Shown: positions 8,320 to 17,035, numbered from the stretch's first letter. The stretch is DNA of 64,000 nt from Sphingobacteriales bacterium 50-39 (GCA_001898505.1 MKTZ01000008.1:248001-312000), one strand, 5' to 3'. Numbers and translations are program-made. Notes: generated from the letters alone by a model not told the origin.

Positions 8320-8377
8320 CTTACTTTTCTTTCCAGATTAATGTCTGAGGCCTTTGATAGTATAAAGACATGGCTGA

Positions 8378-8404
8378 TTTCTGAACTTTCAAAACTTATT
8401 GAAA
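8378..8404. promoter_or_regulatory. Operator 2, TTTCAA-N6-TTGAAA palindrome
   Basis: AACTTTCAA/TTGAAAGTT (8384-8392 and 8399-8407) is a perfect 9-bp inverted repeat with a 6-nt spacer, preceded by TTTCTGAA as in operator 1. It lies 59-85 bp upstream of the regulator's ATG at 8319. Its half-site overlaps a TTTG that could serve as a -33 box. Confidence 0.65.
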
Positions 8405-8480
8405 GTTTTAGTTGGGAGCGGGAATTTTGAGGATCATGGGGAAGATTAAATAGTGGGCTTGATCGGGGCGGTGGAGGCGC

Positions 8481-9923
8481 TTACTGCCCCGGCGGGCAGC
8501 TGTATTGTTTATCTTCTTTTTCACGGAATCCATTTCCTGGTCGGATTACCAGGGCTATATAAAACCCTCCGTTCTGCATTTTGCTTTTGGAGAAGACATT
8601 GGCCCAGTTATGGACGCCCATCAGGAGCGGACCGGCCTTAAAAGCTCCCCCGATCCAGAACCTTCCGTCTGTGGTCACCTGCACCGGCAGGTAGGCGCCC
8701 AGTTTTTTCTTCTCCCATCGTGGGGTGAGGGTCAGCATGCTAAAATCCTTGACCAGAAGTCTTTTAGGTGTGCTCGTGAAAGGGGCGTTCAAGGAGAGAT
8801 TGCCATTGATGGCAAAATAATTTTCCAAGGGCCTGTCCACATTGATCACCAGCCGCACAGGGTTATATATTTTAAAGATACCGTTGAGGGCTCCGATGTT
8901 GTTGACGATGGTAGCCATCGTGTCATTGAAGTTGGCAAGGCTTTTCACTTCGGCGAACTTGGCGTTGAGCGCGGAGTCCGATACGTCGCTACGGGGCTGA
9001 CTCGCAGCCCTGCTTTGAGTCCCATATTTATAGGAGTTCCACCCGAGGTCCAGGAGGGACACCCCTATCTTCCATTCATAGTCATACCAGGTGTTCTCAT
9101 CCATCCGATTGGTGACGGCCTGCGATTTTACCCAGTATTCCAGCCCCAGGTCCACTGCGGCGCCCGAGCGACTATTGCCAAAAAGGTCTTTCAGATTCTG
9201 CATGGAGCTTTGATTGTTCTTCCACCGATCGAAATTGCTGGAGTATCCATACTGGGCGCTGCCGGCCTTCATAAAATAGATAGTCTGGGCGCCGGATACA
9301 CCGCGTCCTACCGTTGCGTCGTTGAGCTGGGCATAGAGGCCCGATACGCCCCGCATAGCCCGCAAAGTGACACCGGCATTTATCCGTCTGTACTCATCAT
9401 CCAGGACCGTGCGGCTATAGGTGGCAAAAAGTTCCAGCCAGCTGCTGCTGGTCATATTGGCGCTGTAAACCGTACCCTCATTGATATTGAAGAACTGGTT
9501 CATATCCTTCAGGCTATCGTTGTAATTGGCTGGTCCTGTCCGGACCGTCCCATATCCACGCAGATTGGCCCCAAAGGCAATGGCCTGTGTTTTACTCAGT
9601 GCGATCCGGGCGTTCAGCAAGTGGATGTTGTAATTGAATGCGGCAAAGCGTTTGAGATACCCGCTGTTCCAGGATACGCCTATCGTATCTCTGCCGGGCA
9701 AAAGGGAAAAGTCATGCAGGACCAGCGCGTTGGTGGTATTCTTGACCTGTACGGAAAATATGGTGACGTCCCAGGGATAAGGCGTGCTGAGAATGGAAGC
9801 CGGATTGTTGGCCACTCCCATGCTGCCTGCATCGGGAGTCCCTTCGACGGCATGATAATTCTGTGAATACCCAATAGCTGGAAAAATCAACCCCCAAAAA
9901 AGTCCATAAACTACGGATCTCAT
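8481..9923 (-). CDS. DUF5723 family outer-membrane protein
   Basis: A 480-residue secreted protein with an N-terminal signal (hydrophobic 5-18, then GYSQ). The first mature part, GSMGVANNPASILSTPYPWD, and the long run of beta-strand-like segments ending in VHNWANV...GGFYIALVIRPG match the Bacteroidota DUF5723 family of predicted beta-barrels. The function is unknown. The gene stands alone: the regulator upstream in coordinates and the flavoprotein gene on the other side are separated by 160 and 75 bp. Confidence 0.75.
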   Translation of the reverse strand: MRSVVYGLFWGLIFPAIGYSQNYHAVEGTPDAGSMGVANNPASILSTPYPWDVTIFSVQVKNTTNALVLHDFSLLPGRDTIGVSWNSGYLKRFAAFNYNIHLLNARIALSKTQAIAFGANLRGYGTVRTGPANYNDSLKDMNQFFNINEGTVYSANMTSSSWLELFATYSRTVLDDEYRRINAGVTLRAMRGVSGLYAQLNDATVGRGVSGAQTIYFMKAGSAQYGYSSNFDRWKNNQSSMQNLKDLFGNSRSGAAVDLGLEYWVKSQAVTNRMDENTWYDYEWKIGVSLLDLGWNSYKYGTQSRAASQPRSDVSDSALNAKFAEVKSLANFNDTMATIVNNIGALNGIFKIYNPVRLVINVDRPLENYFAINGNLSLNAPFTSTPKRLLVKDFSMLTLTPRWEKKKLGAYLPVQVTTDGRFWIGGAFKAGPLLMGVHNWANVFSKSKMQNGGFYIALVIRPGNGFREKEDKQYSCPPGQ

Positions 9924-9998
9924 AATCTGCTTTTAATTGAATGCCCCGCCCCCGAACCGATGGCGCTCCTACGGCTGATTTTCATTACGGATGGGATG

Positions 9999-11138
9999 TT
10001 AAAATGGTTGTCCGTGGGTCTGGCGGATTAAAAATGATATCAATTTAGGGTAAGGTTTTAGCGAATGTAGTAAAAGATTCGTACGTTTTTCATCTCCGAA
10101 CCAACGTTGCAATTGCCGTCCTGTCCATATCCGGCGGCCGAACTGTCTGCTCCACCGGTCTGCATATTCCTGTTCCATCTCATGGCGGGCGATATGTCCT
10201 TTCAGGAAGGCATCGATGGAGCGAAAGGCAATTTTACTGCCATGCAAGGCCATGCTCATTCCATTGCCTGACAGGGGTGGGATCGTTCCCGCTGCATCCC
10301 CTATGAACAACATATGATCCTCGACCCTTTGTCTTCGTTCGAAGCTTATCTGCGAGATGGTGAGCGGCTGTTCGAACAGCTTTACCGAGGAAGAAAAAAT
10401 AGCTGACAGAAAAGGGTTCCTGTAAAGGATATTTTTTTCCATTTCGGGAATGGAGTTGCCATTCATCTGCAGATTGGCGGCTGTTGTCATATAGCAAAGG
10501 CAATACCGCCCGTCCTCGATGCGGGAGATACCGCAATAGCCGTCCTTAAAATTATGCAGGGCGATGAGATCCGAAGGAAAATCCGTCTGTATATGGTATT
10601 TTACTCCGATGAAGTTGTTGAGTCTATTGGATCTGTGGAGGGTGAAAGGCCGTCGCCATTTTATATCCAGGTTGCTCCGCTTGCCTGCCGTCACACAGGC
10701 AAGCTTTGCATGGAATATATCGGAGCCGGTGTGAATGTGTGCAACGGACCGTTCGAAGGTGATGTCAGTGACCTTTATACCTTCTTTTACTACCACGCCG
10801 CTGCTACGGGCAATGCCAGCCAGCTCTGCATCGATCTTGTAACGGCTGATGCCGAATCCTCCCAGTGGGAGCTCATGTTCGATGTATTCGCCATTGGGCG
10901 CCGATACCTGCACTCTCCGGATCACCGGCAATCCCCAATCGCTGAGGGGAAGACCTAATTCTTCCAGGAAGTTCCAGCTTTCCAGACTAATGTATTCACC
11001 GCAAACCTTATGAAAGGGATACCGTTCTTTCTCAAAAAGCGCTACGGCATAGCCCGCCTTGGCCAATTGAATGGAAAGAGCCAACCCGGCCAGTCCTCCG
11101 CCTGCTATGGCAACGTCGTATGTATTGGAATTATTCAA
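9999..11138 (-). CDS. FAD-dependent monooxygenase/reductase of the type III PKS operon
   Basis: A 379-residue flavoprotein of the geranylgeranyl-reductase/PHBH-like group. The FAD dinucleotide motif GGGLAG is at 13-18 with FEKERYPFHKVCGEYIS at 35-51, and the second FAD motif GDAAGTIPP is at 280-288. No signal peptide is seen. It is last in the operon UbiA - type III PKS - methyltransferase - flavoprotein. By analogy with the srsABC operon of Streptomyces griseus, it probably hydroxylates an aromatic polyketide ring to the quinol (inference). The start is TTG at 11138, 16 bp after the methyltransferase stop; no ATG is available before the FAD motif. Confidence 0.85.
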   Translation of the reverse strand: MNNSNTYDVAIAGGGLAGLALSIQLAKAGYAVALFEKERYPFHKVCGEYISLESWNFLEELGLPLSDWGLPVIRRVQVSAPNGEYIEHELPLGGFGISRYKIDAELAGIARSSGVVVKEGIKVTDITFERSVAHIHTGSDIFHAKLACVTAGKRSNLDIKWRRPFTLHRSNRLNNFIGVKYHIQTDFPSDLIALHNFKDGYCGISRIEDGRYCLCYMTTAANLQMNGNSIPEMEKNILYRNPFLSAIFSSSVKLFEQPLTISQISFERRQRVEDHMLFIGDAAGTIPPLSGNGMSMALHGSKIAFRSIDAFLKGHIARHEMEQEYADRWSRQFGRRIWTGRQLQRWFGDEKRTNLLLHSLKPYPKLISFLIRQTHGQPF

Positions 11139-11154
11139 CGAGAGATCTTTTGCA

Positions 11155-11859
11155 TTAGGACCGCTTTCCGGACGTCACCAGCCACCTGAATGCCCATTTC
11201 CACTGTACTTTTCCATCATCGATACCAGCCTGCTTTAACAATTCCAGCCATTCCGAACGGGTAAACCCCCTTTGTACGGAAAGAGGGGCATCGTTCTTCA
11301 CCAGATAGGATCCGGAAAACCACTTCGTCAACAGCCGGATGGATTGCCAGGCCATGATATGCCGGTGCAGGTCATTGATAAACCATCCCACTCCAGCGTT
11401 TTTCTCCATCCAACCCAACTGGGCCGTCAGTTCCTCGTCCGTGAAGTGATGACAAAATAAGGAAGAGAAGATGATATCCGGTCTGTCTATATCAAAAACA
11501 ACATTACGATAATCCGAATGGATCCATTTGGCAGGGCCTTCCTGCCATCTCTCCCTTGCGACTGCAATACAATGGGCATTCAGATCAATGCCTGTAACGT
11601 GTACCAGGATATTTTTTTTGTGGCACCAGCGGACAAGGGCCCTGAGATTATCTCCTCCTCCGCAGCCAATTTCGCATAGGCTGATCTGTTTCCGGCGTCC
11701 GATGAGGTGTTTCAATCCCCTGATACTAATGGCGTGTCCGCCCAGCCAGGTATTGATGATATCCAGTTCCAGCATATTCCGCCGGATGTCGGCCAGGGGA
11801 ATATCGTCTCTGTCCAGCAACTCTTTTTGATAGCTCCTTTTTGAGAGGTCTTTTACCAT
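11155..11859 (-). CDS. Class I SAM-dependent methyltransferase of the type III PKS operon
   Basis: A 234-residue methyltransferase. SAM motif I EIGCGGGD is at 63-70, an acidic residue in TGIDLNAHC follows about 30 residues later, and ending motifs HHFTDEEL and GWFINDLHRH are visible. I start at ATG 11859 (MVKDLSKRSYQKELLD); a TTG 21 bases upstream is also in frame. It lies between the PKS and flavoprotein genes, so the likely substrate is a resorcinol- or quinol-type polyketide (inference from context). Confidence 0.85.
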   Translation of the reverse strand: MVKDLSKRSYQKELLDRDDIPLADIRRNMLELDIINTWLGGHAISIRGLKHLIGRRKQISLCEIGCGGGDNLRALVRWCHKKNILVHVTGIDLNAHCIAVARERWQEGPAKWIHSDYRNVVFDIDRPDIIFSSLFCHHFTDEELTAQLGWMEKNAGVGWFINDLHRHIMAWQSIRLLTKWFSGSYLVKNDAPLSVQRGFTRSEWLELLKQAGIDDGKVQWKWAFRWLVTSGKRS

Positions 11860-11971
11860 GGCGATGCTTGCGGAGGTCAACGGTGAACAAAATACGAAGG
11901 ATAAATGGATAGACTGCTAAAATTCCGTTAAGATTGTTGTTGCCGGCATGGACCAGCCGTTGGCAAGCTTT

Positions 11972-13066
11972 TCAGCTCCGGGCACTTACAATGAAACTTT
12001 CCATGGTGAGCCCCGGTCCGAAGGCTGCTCCGAATACGGTATCAGGCTGGTGATAGTCGATCGTGGACATCATCTGTTCCAATACGAAGAGAATGGTTGC
12101 CGAGGACATGTTCCCATACTCTTTTAGTATTTTGTATGATGCATCCAGTCGTCCGTTGGTGAAATGCAAACTTTTGTAGATGGAGTCCAGGATCTTCTTT
12201 CCGCCCGGATGGATACACCAGTGGTTGATATTCTTTCTGGAAATGGCTTGTTTTGCCAGCGCACGATCCACCAGTCCGGCAAAATCCTCCTCGATAAGAT
12301 CGGGTATATAGCTGCTCAGCCCCATTTGAAATCCGGAGGAAGATAATTCCCAGGTCATATCCCTCTTGCCCTTCGATACTATCTCCGAATAAAAACTGTC
12401 GATATGCAGGCCTTTTTCGGGGTGATCGTCACTTGTCACGAGGACAGCTGCAGATCCGTCTGAGAACAGCAAGCTCGACAATATGTTATTCATGGTCGGG
12501 TCCCGCTGAAAGTGCAGGGTACACAGTTCTGTACATACTACCAATACGTTCGCTCCTTTTTCGCTGTTGCAGAAGGCATTGGCCAGCTTAAGGGCATGGA
12601 CAGCCGCATAGCAGCCCATAAAGTTGACGGAAGTGCGAAACACTGTGTTGGGCAATCCCAATAGTTCCACCAACTGCAGGTCCAGACCGGGTGCGCTCAT
12701 ACCGGTGCAGCTCACGGTGATAAGATGGGTAACATCCTTTGGCGGAATCCTCCCACCCAGGCATCTGCGTATGGCCTCCATCGAGAGAGGGGCTGCATGG
12801 ATGTCATAACATTGCATACGCAGCTCCAGCGAGGGGAAGGGTTCCAGGTTCTCTGTGGGCGGATAGAACCGCCATTCCCGGGCCGGCCGTGTATAATCGG
12901 CAATGACAGAATACCGTGTGTCTATACCGCTGTGATGGTACAGGAATTGCAGTTTCCGTCGCTCCGCATCGCTCAGGGCGTAGATACGTTGCATAAAAGT
13001 CAGTATTTCATGCTGCTGATGCGCGTAAGCGGGCACCGCTGAGCCGATAGAAATGATCTTACTCAA
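11972..13066 (-). CDS. Type III polyketide synthase (chalcone/stilbene synthase-like)
   Basis: A 364-residue homodimeric ketosynthase that extends an acyl-CoA starter with malonyl-CoA and cyclises the chain to a resorcinol, pyrone or phloroglucinol. The catalytic triad is intact: Cys152 in NFMGCYAAVHAL, His286 in WCIHPGGKKIL and Asn319 in EYGNMSSATILF. GAAFGPGLTMES near the end is the family signature. The length is as expected. The start appears to be TTG at 13066, giving MSKIISIGSAVPAY; no in-frame ATG precedes the conserved N-terminus. The operon context suggests a long-chain or prenylated phenolic product. Confidence 0.93.
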   Translation of the reverse strand: MSKIISIGSAVPAYAHQQHEILTFMQRIYALSDAERRKLQFLYHHSGIDTRYSVIADYTRPAREWRFYPPTENLEPFPSLELRMQCYDIHAAPLSMEAIRRCLGGRIPPKDVTHLITVSCTGMSAPGLDLQLVELLGLPNTVFRTSVNFMGCYAAVHALKLANAFCNSEKGANVLVVCTELCTLHFQRDPTMNNILSSLLFSDGSAAVLVTSDDHPEKGLHIDSFYSEIVSKGKRDMTWELSSSGFQMGLSSYIPDLIEEDFAGLVDRALAKQAISRKNINHWCIHPGGKKILDSIYKSLHFTNGRLDASYKILKEYGNMSSATILFVLEQMMSTIDYHQPDTVFGAAFGPGLTMESFIVSARS

Positions 13067-13107
13067 GATAAAAGGAGGTTTAAGATATCATATAAGGGAC
13101 GCTAAGA

Positions 13108-13977
13108 TTATGCCACCAGTCTGTTCATGATCAGTACGGTTATGAAACCAGCGTTTGTGCATACGGAAGCCAGCAGGTTCATTCGCATCGTGTTCTTAAA
13201 ACTCGCCTGCCGGGGGTCTTTCCAGACGCGCACTGCCCATATGAAAAAATAAACGAGAATAGGCAGCATGCAGGTTGCCAGTACATAAAATTCCTTTATT
13301 TGAAGGGTACTGAAGAACAGATAGGCCATCAGGAGCATTGCGATGGTGTATAATACCGCTGTAAAGATAAAGCTTCCCCGGATACCCAGTAACATGCTGA
13401 TGGTGCGCACACCATCCTGTTTGTCCGCCTCGTGCTGGTATACCTGTGTGAGGGGATAAAAGCCTCCTATCAGCAGGCTGCTGATGATCATTCCTTCCAA
13501 GGGGGCGTTGATGCTCCTGCTGGCGCTGCTCCCATAATAGACAAGAAAAAACACCAATGCACCCTGGCATAAGATGACCGTAAGGTATCCGATGACGGGT
13601 AACCTCTTGAGTCGTATGCCTCTATAGCTATAGGCCCTGGACGCGAGAATGTACACGGCCAGGCCGGCGGAGAACAGGGGGCTGATAAGAAGACCTGATA
13701 ACAAGGCCAGTATATCCATTCCTACCGTGATCCGGAATAATTGCCGGGTGGGCTGGGGGGGATGTTCCAGACCGCCGATGGGAGTGGTATCCCTGTCCAT
13801 ATAGCTATTGTAACCGTTGCTTGCGGGATATACCAGCAGGTGCAGTATAACGAATATCAGTAGCGCCCGGGGCCAGTCCTGGTCTCCTGTCTGGCTAACG
13901 GCAAACCAATACACGGGCATGAGAAAAAACGAGAAATGAAAACGCAACAGCCTAAAGGTGCTCTTTTGTAAGCCCAT
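13108..13977 (-). CDS. UbiA-family prenyltransferase
   Basis: A 289-residue membrane protein with about eight helices. The first Asp motif of UbiA enzymes is seen as NSYMD (57-61, NxxxD) in SNGYNSYMDRD, and the second as DKQD (185-188) in QVYQHEADKQDG. These bind the Mg-diphosphate of the isoprenoid donor. It begins at ATG 13977; an alternative in-frame start at 14067 would run into the chitinase gene. It is followed after 41 bp by the type III PKS gene, which suggests that the acceptor is the aromatic polyketide. A menaquinone or chlorophyll-type role is less likely given the neighbours. Confidence 0.88.
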   Translation of the reverse strand: MGLQKSTFRLLRFHFSFFLMPVYWFAVSQTGDQDWPRALLIFVILHLLVYPASNGYNSYMDRDTTPIGGLEHPPQPTRQLFRITVGMDILALLSGLLISPLFSAGLAVYILASRAYSYRGIRLKRLPVIGYLTVILCQGALVFFLVYYGSSASRSINAPLEGMIISSLLIGGFYPLTQVYQHEADKQDGVRTISMLLGIRGSFIFTAVLYTIAMLLMAYLFFSTLQIKEFYVLATCMLPILVYFFIWAVRVWKDPRQASFKNTMRMNLLASVCTNAGFITVLIMNRLVA

Positions 13978-14036
13978 TCTATTTGATTTTAGGAGTCGCC
14001 ACCGGCGGCTTCCAGTGGTGTCTGATAGAACGAAAA

Positions 14037-14852
14037 TTAATTCCCATACGTTGCCATGCCTGCACAATCGCAGTCTTTTTCCACAGGGACGCCCAGAGCC
14101 GAGGCGACGTGTTTATAGAACCCGATCCTTTCTTCCCTTGCATCACGTGCGGCGGGGGTATTGTCCTTACATTCCACGCCTCCATTGATGATATTGATGG
14201 TCATGCCAAAACCCGGTCTGCGCCGACCCGTGAGGTCTGCCGGAGCAGGCTGCCATATACCGCACATCACTTCATGACAGGAAGGCTTAGGCGCCTGAGC
14301 CTTCATCCAGAACCAGAGGGCTGTTTTGAAAGCTACTACACCGTCCGTGCTTACCATTTCCGGATGGGCCAATAAGGGCAATCCCAGGTCCTTTCCGGCA
14401 GCGCCGTAGTTATAGGCATATGTCAGCTGCAGCGGTCCTCTTCCATAGTAGGAGCGCCCGGGTGCTGGCTTGTAGGGGCTGGCGCCGCCCGTATTATACT
14501 GTGTACAATGACCGTCCCGGCATGCCTGTTCTTCGGTGTAGACCAGGCCCCAGGCATAAGGACCGCCTTTGGCGCCTGACCAGCCGCTGGTAGTCTCGTG
14601 GGCGATGTGCGCGAAGAATGCGGCCAGCTCCCGTAGCCGGACTTCATGCGTGCCTTCTTGTGCAAAGGTTGGGAAAGCGGCTGCTGCTTTGACCAATGCT
14701 TCATATGTATACAGAGCATGGTGGTGCGGGAACAGTTTTTCGTATTGCTGTTTATTCAATAAAGATGAAAGCTCCTCACCGGGACCGCTGCTATCTATGG
14801 CAGGAGATGTCCAGGAAAGGAGCATTATCAATGGGAGGCAGTAAGATAACAT
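14037..14852 (-). CDS. Secreted GH19 chitinase
   Basis: A 271-residue glycoside hydrolase of family 19 that cleaves beta-1,4-linked GlcNAc with inversion. A signal peptide covers about 1-19. The general acid is Glu86 in AHIAHETTSGW. The second acidic pair is in VYTEEQAC (about 107-108). The substrate-cleft signatures YYGRGPLQLTYAYNYG and NIINGGVEC are intact, and several cysteines point to disulfides. It starts at ATG 14852. It lies 59 bp upstream of the UbiA gene on the same strand, so it could be co-transcribed with the PKS operon, though the functional link is unclear. Confidence 0.92.
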   Translation of the reverse strand: MLSYCLPLIMLLSWTSPAIDSSGPGEELSSLLNKQQYEKLFPHHHALYTYEALVKAAAAFPTFAQEGTHEVRLRELAAFFAHIAHETTSGWSGAKGGPYAWGLVYTEEQACRDGHCTQYNTGGASPYKPAPGRSYYGRGPLQLTYAYNYGAAGKDLGLPLLAHPEMVSTDGVVAFKTALWFWMKAQAPKPSCHEVMCGIWQPAPADLTGRRRPGFGMTINIINGGVECKDNTPAARDAREERIGFYKHVASALGVPVEKDCDCAGMATYGN

Positions 14853-14876
14853 CACCTAAAGTTACGTATTTAGGCG

Positions 14877-14889
14877 CCGCCACAGGCGG
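14877..14889. repeat. REP-like hairpin CCGCC-ACA-GGCGG
   Basis: A perfect 5-bp stem with an ACA triloop between the helicase stop and the chitinase start. It is one member of the dispersed hairpin family. Confidence 0.45.
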
Positions 14890-14905
14890 ATCAGACATTA
14901 GCTAT

Positions 14906-16648
14906 TTACCACTTCTCGTCCCCCTCGCTCTGATTGAGTTTTATATTGTTGAAGAAATCCTGTTGTGTTTCACGCTCACGCTTCACCTGTTCCTGATGAC
15001 CTTTTTGAGGTTCATGTTTGGCTTTGTCATGCGGCTGATGCGCTTTTTTGGAGCTGTCCGTTCTGTCGGTCTTTTCCGCCTTTTCAACTTTGTCCACCTT
15101 GTCCGTCTGCTGAGGTTCCCTTTTGTGATCGCGTCTGGATGGATCGTGATGTTTTTTGGGATGTTCGCGTCTGGTAAGATCGGGCTGACCTGTTTTCAGC
15201 GGTTGTTCGTGCGGCTGTGGTTCGTTCTCGAGCGCTTCCAGCTCGGCCAGGGAGGAGACAGCGCCTTTGCGGATGATATCGTGCGGGGGCTGTTGTGATC
15301 TATCCTTCCGTTGAGAGGGGTTACCCTTTTGTTGAGCAGGCCTTTTTTGAGCGGAGTTGTCTCTTCGTTGAGAGGAGTTATCTCTTCTTTGAGAAGGATT
15401 GTCCCTGCGTTGAGCGGGGTTGTCTCTTCGTTGGGAGCTACCTCTTTGTTGTTGTGAGCCTTCGTTGCGGGCTGGGGCGGCTTCGACATAATTCCCCAGC
15501 GGATGTGGATGGTCGGTGACAACCGGTACTTTCAGCCCTATCAATTTTTCGATGTCGCGGAGAAATTCCTTTTCTTCCGCATCGCAGAAGGATAAGGCAA
15601 TTCCGCTGGCGCCGGCGCGGCCGGTGCGGCCGATCCTGTGCACATAAGTTTCGGGAACGTTGGGCAGCTCGAAGTTGATGACATGTGTCAGTTCATCGAT
15701 GTCGATGCCTCTGGCGGCGATGTCCGTAGCGACCAGTATCCTGGTTTGGCGGCTCTTGAAATTAAGGAGCGCGCGTTGCCGGGCGTTCTGTGATTTATTG
15801 CCGTGAATTGCTTCGGCGCGGATACCCGCCCGGGTGAGTCCCTGCGCTACTTTGTCGGCCCCGTGTTTGGTACGGGTAAAGACCAGTGCGGTGGAGATAG
15901 GTTGTGTTTTCAGTACGTGCAGGAGCAAGGAACGTTTGTCCTTTTTGTCTACAAAATAAATGGATTGCTGGATGGTCTCTGCCGTAGAGGAGACTGGTGT
16001 CACTTCCACTTTTGATGGGTTTACCAGGATGGAAGCGGACAGCTTTTGTGCTTCCGGGGGCATGGTGGCAGAGAAGAAAAGCGACTGCCTTTTTTGGGGC
16101 AGCTTGGCGATGACCTTTTTTACATCGTGTACGAATCCCATGTCCAGCATTCTGTCTGCCTCGTCCAGTACGAAGTAGGTGATGTCCTTTAGGCTGATAT
16201 GCCGCTGGTCTATTAGGTCCAGGAGACGTCCGGGTGTTGCCACCAGGATATCGATGCCCTTGCGGAGGGCTTGAACCTGGGGGTTTTGGGGCACGCCGCC
16301 AAATATCACGAGGTGTTCCATACCCGTATATCTGCCATAGGCGGAGAAGCTATCCGCGATCTGGATCGCCAGTTCGCGGGTGGGGGTAAGGATCAATGCT
16401 TTTATAGGGCGATGTGCGCGGAGGTTTGTGTCCGGCGTGATACGGGCTGCATCTTCACAAAGAAGCTGCAGCATGGGAATGGCAAAGGCGGCCGTCTTGC
16501 CTGTACCCGTCTGGGCGCAACCCAGAAGGTCTTTTCGGCTAAGGATAATGGGTATGGCCTGTGCCTGGATTGGTGTAGGAGTTGTATAGCCCTCCTCCTT
16601 TACAGCCTTTAATAAAGGCTCGATAAGCTTTAAATCTTGGAAAGACAA
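14906..16648 (-). CDS. DEAD-box RNA helicase, RhlE-like, with repetitive C-terminal tail
   Basis: A 580-residue ATP-dependent RNA helicase, probably in ribosome assembly or RNA decay. Motifs visible are the Q motif TPIQAQAIP, Walker A AQTGTGKT (45-52), PTREL, TPGR, DEAD (162-165), SAT (193-195), and HRIGRTGR around 340. From about residue 390 the protein becomes a basic, disordered tail. It starts with QRRDN heptads (DNA repeats at 15350-15433) and ends in Lys/Asp-rich sequence, probably an RNA-binding extension. The start is TTG at 16648 ([11 protein letters not shown]); an in-frame stop four codons upstream rules out an earlier start. Confidence 0.92.
   Translation of the reverse strand: MSFQDLKLIEPLLKAVKEEGYTTPTPIQAQAIPIILSRKDLLGCAQTGTGKTAAFAIPMLQLLCEDAARITPDTNLRAHRPIKALILTPTRELAIQIADSFSAYGRYTGMEHLVIFGGVPQNPQVQALRKGIDILVATPGRLLDLIDQRHISLKDITYFVLDEADRMLDMGFVHDVKKVIAKLPQKRQSLFFSATMPPEAQKLSASILVNPSKVEVTPVSSTAETIQQSIYFVDKKDKRSLLLHVLKTQPISTALVFTRTKHGADKVAQGLTRAGIRAEAIHGNKSQNARQRALLNFKSRQTRILVATDIAARGIDIDELTHVINFELPNVPETYVHRIGRTGRAGASGIALSFCDAEEKEFLRDIEKLIGLKVPVVTDHPHPLGNYVEAAPARNEGSQQQRGSSQRRDNPAQRRDNPSQRRDNSSQRRDNSAQKRPAQQKGNPSQRKDRSQQPPHDIIRKGAVSSLAELEALENEPQPHEQPLKTGQPDLTRREHPKKHHDPSRRDHKREPQQTDKVDKVEKAEKTDRTDSSKKAHQPHDKAKHEPQKGHQEQVKRERETQQDFFNNIKLNQSEGDEKW
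15350..15433 (-). repeat. Four tandem 21-bp coding repeats in the helicase tail
   Basis: Four consecutive 21-nt units encode [21 protein letters not shown] and QRRDNSA. They differ by a few mostly silent changes, so the tail probably grew by tandem duplication. Confidence 0.8.
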
Positions 16649-16789
16649 TTGAAATACTATTTAAATGAAAATTGAACCCATCTACTCATCAATATCCTTC
16701 AGGGGTTGAACACGAAGGTTGTCACGAAAGCTGATAGAAAGGAATTATTAACCGGGAGCAAAATTATGAAAAAAAATCGAGAAAAAGAT

Positions 16790-16820
16790 TTTGTGGTCTA
16801 ATAAGACCATTTTATATTTG
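16790..16820 (+). promoter_or_regulatory. Consensus promoter of the candidate structured RNA
   Basis: TTTG (16790-16793), a spacer of exactly 19 nt, and TATATTTG (16813-16820) match the Bacteroidota consensus without mismatch. Transcription would start near 16826-16828, rightwards. Confidence 0.75.
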
Positions 16821-16888
16821 TGGCGTCAACGGTTAAGGACAGAGAAAACACAGCCAACTGGTTAGGGCTTTTAAGGGCTGGTTCATCA

Positions 16889-16922
16889 GGAACCGCTGAA
16901 AGTGGTTCGTCCGAAGGACAGA
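16889..16922 (+). repeat. REP-like double hairpin with GTCC-GAA-GGAC
   Basis: GAACCGC-TGAAA-GTGGTTC followed directly by GTCC-GAA-GGAC-AGA. The same two-hairpin layout occurs at 22850-22878, 28179-28211 and 33592-33621. Confidence 0.65.
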
Positions 16923-16991
16923 TACAACCAAGCCTTTGGCGAAGGTTGTGGCCAAAGAGGAGCGTGACGAAGCAGCTCCGACGAAGGCCTG

Positions 16992-17035
16992 ATATGCGGG
17001 AATTGGGCTATTTTTCGGGCGAGACCAATTTCCGC
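16992..17035 (+). repeat. Composite hairpin sharing a 29-nt block with 33552-33580
   Basis: Bases 16992-17020 are identical to the reverse complement of 33552-33580. In both copies the block forms one arm and loop of a stem GCGGGAATT/AATTCCCGC (17-kb copy: GCGGGAATTGG with CCAATTTCCGC). Confidence 0.75.

Noticed and set aside
8505-9866. A 453-codon open frame opposite the DUF5723 gene
   Set aside because: The minus-strand protein has a signal peptide and family features. The plus-strand translation has no domain or plausible composition, and is a shadow of a GC-biased gene.
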